Below are positions 50,912 to 56,862 of a DNA stretch of 56,862 nt, piece by piece. The notes under the pieces were generated by a model, which had not been told where the DNA came from, did no database searches, and saw only the letters and a program-made list of their open reading frames with translations. Source of the stretch: an uncultured Clostridia bacterium (lineage in GTDB: Bacteria; Bacillota; Clostridia; Oscillospirales; Ruminococcaceae); contig CANQVG010000012.1 in the NCBI GenBank assembly GCA_947627235.1, positions 1 to 56,862 of the forward strand, in the 5' to 3' direction. Position numbers and translations under genes: made by a program. Numbering within the stretch: position 1 is the first letter of the stretch; every line of letters begins with the position of its first letter.

Positions 50912-51187
50912 TTAATGTCCTCCATTGCTTCTTTCGCAAGGACTTTTGTTGTATCCGTCAAGAATGGATTTGTCATAGTAATATGTATGCAGATAATTAC
51001 CGAAAACACGCCAAGATTCTCGTTCTTCTTTAAGAAGTGGAGTGCCGGTCAAAGCAATCTTTATTTCGTTATTATCTGCTTCAAGCAAATTGGCAAGAAA
51101 CGATCCTTGCGGTCTATAACCCCTATGTGCCTCGTCAATGATAAAACACACGCTGTAAATTCGTTGCATAGGCGGGTACTGCGTCAA
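50912..51187 (-). pseudogene. Type I restriction enzyme HsdR helicase fragment
   Basis: The reverse-strand frame contains VCFIIDEAHRGYRPQGSFLA, the DEAH box of the HsdR helicase, followed by IKIALTGTPLL and VFGNYLHTYYYDKSILDGY, the next motif III region. After DGY the similarity stops and the frame ends at 50912. The nuclease domain, Walker A motif and C-terminus are missing, and no hsdM or hsdS gene is near. It is a small relic of a type I restriction system, probably inactive. The first codons overlap the HD gene's stop by four bases, but that frame start is not a real translation start. Confidence 0.8.
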
Positions 51188-51755
51188 AACTTTTCATACT
51201 CCTCTTCGCAGCTCCTCATAGCAAGTATCGTCCTGCCGATTAAATCGTCCAACTCCCAGCCGAGCATTTCCGCGCCGCGGTTTATCACGTCTCTTGAGCA
51301 GCCCGCCGCGAAATTCGGGGTCTTATACTTTTTCTTGACCGATTTCAGCTCTAAATCCGACACGCTTTTTGACGGCCGCATAATGGCCACCGCGCCTATA
51401 AGCCCCGTCAGCTCGTCAACGGCGTAAAGGACCTTTTCCATCTCGTGTTCGGGTTTTATGTCTACCGTGAGCGCATAGCCGTGGCTCGCGACTGCGTGAA
51501 TAAGCCGCTCGTCGGCGCCGTATTCCCTGAGGATCTCCTGCTCCTTTATGCAGTGCTCCTCCGGGAATTTTTCAAAATCAAGGTCGTGGAGCAGCCCGAC
51601 GACGCCCCAAAAATCCGCCTCGTCGGCGTAGCCGAGATCAACAGCAAAATACTTCATCACGCCCTCGACCGTCACGGCATGCTTTAAATGAAACGGCTCC
51701 CGATTCCATTTGCACAAAGCTCCCAGGCTTCGTTTCTCATTAATTCTTTTGACAT
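51184..51755 (-). pseudogene. HD-domain hydrolase, frameshifted near 5' end
   Basis: A putative metal-dependent phosphohydrolase of the HD superfamily, with HLKHAVTVEGVMKYFAVDLG, the metal motif GLLHDLDFEKFPEEH, AVASHGYALTV and LYAVDELTGLIGAVAIMRPS. The correct start is the ATG at 51755 after AGGAGA, giving [13 protein letters not shown]. The rest ([13 protein letters not shown] onward) is in another frame. Adding one A to the AAA at 51716-51718 (T on the coding strand) joins them into about 190 residues. A sequencing error is likely. It is transcribed divergently from cysK, and both promoters carry the same operator-like element. Substrate unknown. Confidence 0.8.
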
Positions 51756-51787
51756 TTTTCTCTTCTCCTTTTAGTTCTGATATTAAA

Positions 51788-51834
51788 CCTATCGGCATTA
51801 TATGTATTATACATATTTACTCCCCGACTGTCAA
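51788..51834 (-). promoter_or_regulatory. Promoter and operator-like site of HD gene
   Basis: On the reverse strand TTGACA (51834-51829) and TATAAT (51811-51806) are 17 bases apart. Nine bases after the -10 comes TGCCGATAGG (51797-51788). The same element sits in nearly the same place after the -10 of the divergent cysK promoter. Confidence 0.7.
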
Positions 51835-51871
51835 TAGTAACTGTTCAAAAAGCGGATTTTTATTTTTGATA

Positions 51872-51918
51872 TTGACAAACGGAGTGCGCAGGAATATAAT
51901 ACCTATATTGCCGATAGG
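51872..51918 (+). promoter_or_regulatory. cysK promoter and operator-like site
   Basis: TTGACA at 51872-51877 and TATAAT at 51895-51900 have a 17-base spacer. TGCCGATAGG at 51909-51918 follows, within the dyad CCTATATTGCCGATAGG. The match to the HD promoter extends over about 20 further bases. The nearby Rrf2 regulator is a plausible binder. Confidence 0.75.
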
Positions 51919-52033
51919 CTTTATAAACAATGCAGAGGCGGAGCGCTGTGAAAATAACGTTAAAATTCGGACGATGTCCGCCGTATTCAAAAGGAAACAT
52001 CTCACATCAGTCTGTTATAAGGAGCGAATCAAT

Positions 52034-52963
52034 ATGAAAACATACGACAGAATCACCGACCTGATAGGCAAAACGCCGCTTTTAAAGCTCACAAACTATA
52101 TTAAAGAAAAGGAGCTCGGCGCGACCGTTTACGGCAAGCTCGAATACTTCAACCCCGCGGGGAGCGTAAAGGACAGAATCGCCAAGGCGATGCTCGACGA
52201 CGCCGAGGCGAAGGGGCTTTTGAAGCCGGATTCGGTAATCATCGAGCCGACAAGCGGCAACACCGGAATCGGTCTTTCGGCAGTAGCAGCGGCAAGGGGA
52301 TATAAAATAATCCTCACAATGCCCGAGACGATGAGCGTTGAGCGGCGCAATCTCCTGAAAGCCTACGGCGCAGAGCTTGTTCTTACCGAAGGCGCAAAGG
52401 GAATGAAGGGCGCGATCGCCAAGGCGCAGGAGCTTGCCGAAGCAACGCCCAACAGCTTTATCCCGAGCCAGTTTACCAACCCCGCGAATCCCGATATCCA
52501 CCGCAAAACCACCGGTCCGGAGATCTGGGAGGACACCGACGAAAAGGTCGATATCTTTGTCGCAGGCGTAGGAACGGGCGGAACGGTTACCGGAGTCGGG
52601 GAATATCTGAAGTCCAAGAACCCGAATATAAAGGTCGTCGCGGTCGAGCCGGCGGGCTCACCCGTTCTTTCAAAGGGCATCTCCGGTCCGCATAAAATTC
52701 AGGGAATCGGCGCGGGGTTTGTGCCGGAAACGCTGAACACAAGCGTTTACGACGAGATAATCACCGTCGAGAACGAGGAAGCCTTTGAAACGGGTCGAAC
52801 CCTGGCGCGAAAAGAAGGCCTTTTGGTCGGCATTTCCTCGGGAGCGGCGGTTTATGCTGCAACTCAGCTTGCCAAGCGCCCCGAGAACAAGGGCAAAATA
52901 ATCGTAGCCCTTCTCCCTGACACCGGCGAGAGATATCTTTCCACCCCGATGTTCGCGGAGTAG
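52034..52963 (+). CDS. cysK: Cysteine synthase
   Basis: PLP-dependent O-acetylserine (thiol)-lyase that makes cysteine from sulfide. The 309-residue protein starts [20 protein letters not shown]. It has the PLP lysine in [16 protein letters not shown], the substrate loop [12 protein letters not shown], the phosphate-binding [10 protein letters not shown] and the C-terminal SSGAAVYAA. The ATG at 52034 follows AAGGAGC. Its 134-base leader begins at a promoter with an operator-like element shared with the divergent HD gene. An Rrf2 regulator and metY follow, forming a sulfur-amino-acid locus. Confidence 0.96.
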   Translation: MKTYDRITDLIGKTPLLKLTNYIKEKELGATVYGKLEYFNPAGSVKDRIAKAMLDDAEAKGLLKPDSVIIEPTSGNTGIGLSAVAAARGYKIILTMPETMSVERRNLLKAYGAELVLTEGAKGMKGAIAKAQELAEATPNSFIPSQFTNPANPDIHRKTTGPEIWEDTDEKVDIFVAGVGTGGTVTGVGEYLKSKNPNIKVVAVEPAGSPVLSKGISGPHKIQGIGAGFVPETLNTSVYDEIITVENEEAFETGRTLARKEGLLVGISSGAAVYAATQLAKRPENKGKIIVALLPDTGERYLSTPMFAE

Positions 52964-53000
52964 TTGTTAGTTCTACGGTGCAACGGCAAATTACTAACAA
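52964..53000. terminator. Inverted repeat between cysK and Rrf2 gene
   Basis: TTGTTAGT (52964-52971) and ACTAACAA (52993-53000) are perfect inverted repeats in the short convergent gap. There is no strong T-run, so the terminator call is tentative. Confidence 0.45.
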
Positions 53001-53435
53001 CTATATCATATAGCTGTCTGCGCCGCGTGCTCGGTGACTGTCCGAAATATCCTGAAGCGTAATGCCGTCGAGATATTCGTTGATGACGCGGTAAAGTCCC
53101 TGCCAGACCGGAAGAGTCGGGCAATCGGCGCTTCTTTTGCAGTCGCCCGGGCATTCGGTGCAGAAAACAGGCGCGAGGCTGCCCTCGGTAAGGCGGAGAA
53201 TATCTACGACGGTATACTGCGACGGGTCTTTTGCAAGCATATACCCGCCCTGATACCCGCGGTTGGTTTTCAAAACGTCCGATTTGTTCAGAATAGGAAC
53301 TATCTGCTCGAGATATTTTTTCGAGATCCCCTGGCGTTCCGCTATGTCTTTCAGGGCGATATAGCCCTCGCTTTGGTGCTCCGCCAGATCTAAAAGCATT
53401 CGCAGAGCATAGCGCCCTTTTGTGGATATTTTCAT
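53001..53435 (-). CDS. Rrf2 family transcriptional regulator
   Basis: A 144-residue regulator of the Rrf2 family (IscR, CymR, NsrR). The winged helix is clear: MKISTKGRYALRMLLDLAEH, then DIAERQGISKKYLEQIVPIL and the wing with RGYQGGYMLAKDPS. The C-terminal loop has four cysteines in CTECPGDCKRSADC, as in Fe-S-binding members, whereas classic CymR lacks them. Between cysK and metY, it probably controls cysteine metabolism or Fe-S status. I choose the ATG at 53435, which has AAAGGAGG; an upstream ATG would add eight residues spanning that ribosome site. Promoter at 53466-53494. Confidence 0.92.
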   Translation of the reverse strand: MKISTKGRYALRMLLDLAEHQSEGYIALKDIAERQGISKKYLEQIVPILNKSDVLKTNRGYQGGYMLAKDPSQYTVVDILRLTEGSLAPVFCTECPGDCKRSADCPTLPVWQGLYRVINEYLDGITLQDISDSHRARGADSYMI

Positions 53436-53465
53436 ATTTTTACCTCCTTTGAAGTCCATAACTTA

Positions 53466-53494
53466 ATTATAACATATATTTTGTAGGTTTTCAA
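53466..53494 (-). promoter_or_regulatory. Promoter of Rrf2 gene
   Basis: On the reverse strand TTGAAA (53494-53489) and TATAAT (53471-53466) have a 17-base spacer. Confidence 0.75.
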
Positions 53495-53564
53495 GAGAAA
53501 CAAAAACGGATCTCAAATCGGAGGGTCATCGGGCGACATTGCCGAGCGATATCGGACAGAAGTC

Positions 53565-53583
53565 TGTGATCATATTGTGATCA
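53565..53583 (+). repeat. Direct repeat TGTGATCA ahead of leader ORF
   Basis: TGTGATCA occurs at 53565-53572 and 53576-53583, eleven bases apart, so on the same face of the helix. Each contains the palindrome TGATCA. It immediately precedes the ribosome site of the small ORF at 53601 and could be a regulator site. Confidence 0.4.
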
Positions 53584-53600
53584 AAGAGGAGACAAAAACA

Positions 53601-53681
53601 GTGAAAAAAGGATCCTGCCGGAGGGATATTTCCCGCACTTCGTTTTCGGTGCTGCTGAGCCTGAACCGAATGTGCGGATGA
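53601..53681 (+). CDS. Possible 26-codon leader peptide upstream of metY
   Basis: A GTG-started frame of 26 codons with a good ribosome site (AGAGGAG, nine bases upstream) encodes MKKGSCRRDISRTSFSVLLS followed by LNRMCG. It has two cysteines and lies 76 bases before metY, in an intergenic region unusually long for this window. A cysteine-sensing leader peptide would fit a sulfur-assimilation gene, but no clear alternative terminator pair is visible. It could be chance. No similar peptide is seen elsewhere in the window. Confidence 0.35.
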   Translation: MKKGSCRRDISRTSFSVLLSLNRMCG

Positions 53682-53757
53682 GCTCTTAATTCCCAACATC
53701 AAACACGTTAAAGTTAAAATTAAACTATAAGCGGCATAACCGCAGGAGGATAAAATT

Positions 53758-55062
53758 ATGGCAAACATTCACGATCCCAAGAACTGGAGCTTTGAAACCA
53801 GACAGTTACATATCGGTCAGGAACAGGCTGACCCCGCAACCGACGCAAGAGCAGTGCCTATTTACGCGACGACCTCTTATGTATTTCACAATTCGCAGCA
53901 CGCGGCAGACAGGTTCGGTCTTAAAGACGCGGGAAACATATACGGCAGACTGACCAACCCGACGCAGGACATTTTTGAGCAGCGCATTGCTTCTCTCGAA
54001 GGCGGCGTTGCGGCTTTGGCAACGGCTTCCGGCGCGGCGGCAATCAATTATACCATCGGCGCGCTGGCAAGAAGCGGCGAACATATCGTTGCCTCTAAGA
54101 CCATTTACGGCGGCACCTACAATCTGCTGGCTCACACTCTCCCGCTTTCGAGCGGCATCACCACGACCTTTGTCGACCCCGATGAGGAAGGCTCCTTTGA
54201 GGCGGCTATACAGGATAACACAAAGGCGATCTTCATTGAAACGCTCGGCAACCCCAACTCGAATATCATCGACATTGAAGCGGTCGCCGCCGTTGCACAT
54301 AAGCACGGGATACCGCTGGTTATTGATTCGACCTTTGCGACCCCTTATCTCATTCGCCCAATCGAATACGGCGCGGATATCGTCGTTCACTCCGCGACTA
54401 AGTTTATCGGCGGTCACGGGACCGCGATCGGCGGCGTTATCGTTGACAGCGGAAACTTTGACTGGAAGGCTTCCGGCAAATACCCCTGGATATCCGAGGC
54501 AAATCCGAGCTACCACGGCATTTCCTTTGCTGATGCGGTCGGTCCCGCGGCGTTTGTGACCTATATCCGCGCGATTTTGCTCCGCGACACCGGCTCGACC
54601 CTCTCGCCTTTTCACGCGTTTCTGTTCCTGCAAGGGCTTGAGACCCTCTCGCTGCGCGTAGAACGCCACGTCGAAAACGCGCTGAAGATAGTGGAGTATC
54701 TTAACAGTCACCCGCAGGTGGAGGCGGTGCATCACCCCTCTCTCGAAAGCGAGCCGAGCCACAGGCTGTATAAAAAATACTTCCCCAACGGGGCGGGTTC
54801 CATCTTCACATTTGAGGTCAAGGGGGACGCCGCGACGGCGCAAAAGTTCATCGACAACCTCGCGATCTTCTCGCTGCTTGCCAACGTTGCCGATGTAAAG
54901 TCTTTGGTGATACACCCTGCGAGCACTACACACTCGCAGCTCACCGAAGAGGAGCTGCTGGATCAGGGCATCAAGCCGAATACGATCCGACTGTCGATAG
55001 GCACCGAAAACGTAAAGGATCTGATCGCCGCGCTCGACGAAGCGTTCAAGGCAATAGATTAA
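53758..55062 (+). CDS. metY: O-acetylhomoserine sulfhydrylase
   Basis: PLP enzyme of the Cys/Met metabolism family that makes homocysteine from O-acetylhomoserine and sulfide (and may act on O-acetylserine). The 434-residue length is that of MetY rather than the shorter MetB/MetC. Motifs are FETRQLHIGQEQADPATDAR, GNIYGRLTNPTQDIFEQRIA, ALATASGAAAINYTI, and the PLP lysine in DIVVHSATKFIGGHG, with the C-terminal VIHPASTTHSQLTEEE and RLSIGTENVKDLI. The ATG at 53758 follows GCAGGAGG. Preceded by a leader region with a possible small ORF and followed by a strong terminator. Confidence 0.95.
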   Translation: MANIHDPKNWSFETRQLHIGQEQADPATDARAVPIYATTSYVFHNSQHAADRFGLKDAGNIYGRLTNPTQDIFEQRIASLEGGVAALATASGAAAINYTIGALARSGEHIVASKTIYGGTYNLLAHTLPLSSGITTTFVDPDEEGSFEAAIQDNTKAIFIETLGNPNSNIIDIEAVAAVAHKHGIPLVIDSTFATPYLIRPIEYGADIVVHSATKFIGGHGTAIGGVIVDSGNFDWKASGKYPWISEANPSYHGISFADAVGPAAFVTYIRAILLRDTGSTLSPFHAFLFLQGLETLSLRVERHVENALKIVEYLNSHPQVEAVHHPSLESEPSHRLYKKYFPNGAGSIFTFEVKGDAATAQKFIDNLAIFSLLANVADVKSLVIHPASTTHSQLTEEELLDQGIKPNTIRLSIGTENVKDLIAALDEAFKAID

Positions 55063-55070
55063 AATGCTCA

Positions 55071-55103
55071 AACACACCGGGCTTGAAGGTCCGGTGTGTT
55101 TTA
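55071..55103. terminator. Terminator after metY
   Basis: AACACACCGG pairs with CCGGTGTGTT over a ten-base loop, followed by TT; A-rich sequence on the other side gives the converging gene a T-run too. Confidence 0.85.
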
Positions 55104-55151
55104 GCATACAACATGACGCACCGTCTAAGGAGCGGATTTTCGTGCGGAGGC

Positions 55152-56390
55152 TTATTTGAGCGGGATATAGTTTATCAGATCCGAGCTGTCGTCTCCTGTC
55201 GGGTTGAGTTCGAGGAAAAGGTCGCCATAGACGTAATAGTTGCTCACTGGGAAGCCTATGGTGAGCGTTTTTGTCTCGCCGCCGTCGAAGTGCGCCATAA
55301 AGTAGAACTTATCGCGGAGATATTCCTCAACGCTGCCGTATTTTTCTGCCGCCCTGCTCTCGATTTCGGCACGCTCTTCATCGCTAAGCCCTGCGAAAGC
55401 CATTTCATAGCCGTTGTCATAATCAAAATAAACTTCGCTGTGGTAGCAGGCTTCTTCAAAGTACTCGTATTCCCTGAAGCCCAGATCCGCCGCTTCGCCG
55501 TCGACTATTCCCATTGTGGTTTTCAGCTCGCCGCCGGCAAGCCTTACGGAGTTGATGAACTTCACCGTCTCCTCGCCGGAATTGTTGGTGATGTCAAGCT
55601 TAAGGAACACCCACTTATAACCGTCGCCGGGACCGCTGTAAACGCCTTCGTCGTCAATGCACTCGCCTATAGTGAGACTTCTTACTTCGTCGCCTTCGGC
55701 ATTGATGCGCTTTTCCACGCCGTTCGGGTATTCACATACCGCGCCGACGGAAGCGGTAAGGTCGCTCTTTGTGATACCCTCGGGCAGCCTGTCGCTTATG
55801 AGGACGTTTTGCAGGGTATAGGTAAAATCGCCTACCACGGCGTATTCGTCCGAGCTGATGCGGTAGGGTATCCCGATGTAGGTCTCTATGTTTACTTCCT
55901 CGCCGTTGGCTATTTTTTCGTTATACGAGTGCTCGACCTCAACAATGCAGTCATCCTGATTTTCAGAAAGCCTTGAATCGCTCTCGATCGGCTCCGATAC
56001 CGGAGTAGGTTCGCTAACAGGCTCTGTTTCGGAAACAGGCTCCGATACGGGTTTATCCGTCGATGTGGTCACAGGAACGATCGCAGGTGCGGGTTCTGTT
56101 GCCGCCTCGCTATGGGGTTCTGCCACGGGTGCCGAAAGCTCGGTCTGTTCCGTAGTCTGCACCGGCGCCGCGTCCTCCTGCCTTACCGGCAGCTCCCTGC
56201 GCGACATTGCCGCCGCTCCCGCGCCGATAACGACAGCAGCGCAAGCCGCTATCGCCGCGGTTTTAAGTATAAATGTCTTAGACATTAAATGTCTCCTTTC
56301 TCTTTCCGCCTTTTCGGTATAATCAAACACTTCTTTTATAAACGCCTCGTCGACGTTTCCTATTTCTTCCAGCCTGTGATAATCTTTCAC
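55152..56390 (-). CDS. Probable anti-sigma factor with exported domain
   Basis: A 412-residue single-pass membrane protein encoded directly after an ECF sigma factor. The cytoplasmic N-terminus (MKDYHRLEEIGNVDEAFIKE, residues 1-40) is helical like an anti-sigma domain, but lacks a clear zinc motif. A membrane helix (about 43-63) follows, then a Pro/Thr/Ser/Glu-rich linker with VSEP repeats (to about 145). The outer domain includes YKWVFLKLDITNNSGEETVK, as in DUF4352/DUF5067 immunoglobulin-like domains, and could sense an envelope signal. The GTG at 56390 lies two bases after the sigma stop codon, with GGAGGAG upstream, so the two are coupled. Confidence 0.7.
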   Translation of the reverse strand: MKDYHRLEEIGNVDEAFIKEVFDYTEKAERERRHLMSKTFILKTAAIAACAAVVIGAGAAAMSRRELPVRQEDAAPVQTTEQTELSAPVAEPHSEAATEPAPAIVPVTTSTDKPVSEPVSETEPVSEPTPVSEPIESDSRLSENQDDCIVEVEHSYNEKIANGEEVNIETYIGIPYRISSDEYAVVGDFTYTLQNVLISDRLPEGITKSDLTASVGAVCEYPNGVEKRINAEGDEVRSLTIGECIDDEGVYSGPGDGYKWVFLKLDITNNSGEETVKFINSVRLAGGELKTTMGIVDGEAADLGFREYEYFEEACYHSEVYFDYDNGYEMAFAGLSDEERAEIESRAAEKYGSVEEYLRDKFYFMAHFDGGETKTLTIGFPVSNYYVYGDLFLELNPTGDDSSDLINYIPLK

Positions 56391-56392
56391 TT

Positions 56393-56862
56393 TTAGGTCT
56401 CCTCCTTATAAACGGTGTCCCTGAATTTGAGCCGCGCGCGGTGCAGCAGCGATTTTACCTTTGAAAGCGACATTCCGAGGTCGGCGGCTATCTGCGGCTC
56501 GGAATCTAAGAAAAAGTAGCGCTTTAGAAATACCACCCTTGATTCGGGGCGAAGTCGCCTCAAAAAGCCGTCGAGCAGGATAGAAAACTCGGCTCTGTCA
56601 AATTCCTCCTGCGCGGAGATGTCCGAAAGCGACGCCTCGAGCTCGTCAAGCGAGGTTTCGGAATCTTTTGAACGCTTCTGCGCCAGACTGCGCTTTAAGC
56701 GGTCAAACGAAAGGTTCCTGATAATTTTGCAGGCATACGCCCGAAGGTCGCGAGGGTTTTCGGGAGGGATACTGCTCCAGAGTGCAAGGAGCGCGTCGTT
56801 AAGACATTCCGCCGCGTCCTCCTCAGAACCTAATATCCTCCGCGAGACGCTTATAAGCAGCT
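56393..56862 (-). CDS. ECF-type RNA polymerase sigma factor, 5' end beyond window
   Basis: The reverse strand is open from the window edge to TAA at 56395-56393. It encodes region 2 (RRILGSEEDAAECLNDALLA, LWSSIPPENPRDLRAYACKI, IRNLSFDRLKRS), an acidic/serine-rich link, and region 4 (FLRRLRPESRVVFLKRYFF, LDSEPQIAADLGMSLSKVKS, LLHRARLKFRD). This is the layout of an ECF sigma-70 factor; only the first residues are missing. With the following membrane protein it forms a sigma/anti-sigma pair likely to answer an envelope signal. Target promoters are not identifiable here. Confidence 0.88.
   Translation of the reverse strand, partial: LLISVSRRILGSEEDAAECLNDALLALWSSIPPENPRDLRAYACKIIRNLSFDRLKRSLAQKRSKDSETSLDELEASLSDISAQEEFDRAEFSILLDGFLRRLRPESRVVFLKRYFFLDSEPQIAADLGMSLSKVKSLLHRARLKFRDTVYKEET

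Noticed and set aside
53500-53757. SAM (S-box) or T-box riboswitch upstream of metY
   Set aside because: The conserved S-box core and T-box motifs are not present; only a small ORF and direct repeats are seen.
53806-55107. 433-codon reverse frame over metY
   Set aside because: Runs along the whole opposite strand of a firm MetY gene; composition and lack of any motif mark it as a shadow.

Overview
The window looks like a chromosomal segment from an anaerobic gut member of the Clostridia, most likely near Oscillospiraceae/Ruminococcaceae. Supporting signs are Firmicutes-style Shine-Dalgarno sequences, frequent TTG and GTG starts, sigma-A promoters with 17-base spacers, a type III glutamine synthetase, MurT/GatD, KtrAB-type potassium uptake, BspA-like repeat proteins and several secreted glycoside hydrolases. 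Placement is by family knowledge only; there is no rRNA in the window.

Layout. 1-4.3 kb: the end of a branched-chain amino-acid operon (frameshifted ilvN, ilvC, ilvD) plus a DUF815 AAA+ ATPase. 4.3-11.25 kb: a compact reverse-strand phage-type cassette (small and large terminase, portal, protease, major capsid, connector-like protein, two tail-type proteins) with no integrase, lysis, tape-measure or tail-fibre gene. 11.3-15.5 kb: argS, an SPFH membrane protein with a small ribbon-helix-helix protein behind a double palindrome, and a DUF4867 protein. Two copies of one ~100-base structured element lie here. 15.7-21.7 kb: GH43-CBM6 enzyme, glutamine synthetase, CarD regulator, thyA, folA. 21.7-26.7 kb: tRNA-Val followed by an AT-rich island holding an IS3 remnant, a caspase-fold (CHAT-like) protein with an unknown partner, two other orphans, and a macro-TIR fusion. 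This is the most likely defence locus.

26.7-38.6 kb: murT (frameshifted)/gatD for lipid II amidation, an FtsX/ATPase ABC exporter, purB and purA, tRNA-Arg with an AT-rich membrane gene, an anion permease, and TrkH/TrkA. 38.7-44.4 kb: a carbohydrate region with a secreted DUF3237 protein, a GH30-type lipoprotein with a discoidin-like domain, and a GH98 lipoprotein with a threonine-rich linker. 44.6-50.8 kb: an operon of two SGNH proteins fused to BspA-type repeats around an MBOAT O-acyltransferase and a small membrane protein. This is probably an O-acetylation machine for a surface polymer.

50.9-56.9 kb: an hsdR remnant, an HD protein (frameshifted) and cysK transcribed divergently from promoters carrying the same operator-like element, an Rrf2 regulator, metY behind a possible 26-codon leader ORF, and an ECF sigma factor (cut by the window edge) with its probable membrane anti-sigma partner.

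Three otherwise well-conserved genes (ilvN, murT, HD) each carry a single-base frameshift, two of them in homopolymers. Sequence error is the simplest explanation.
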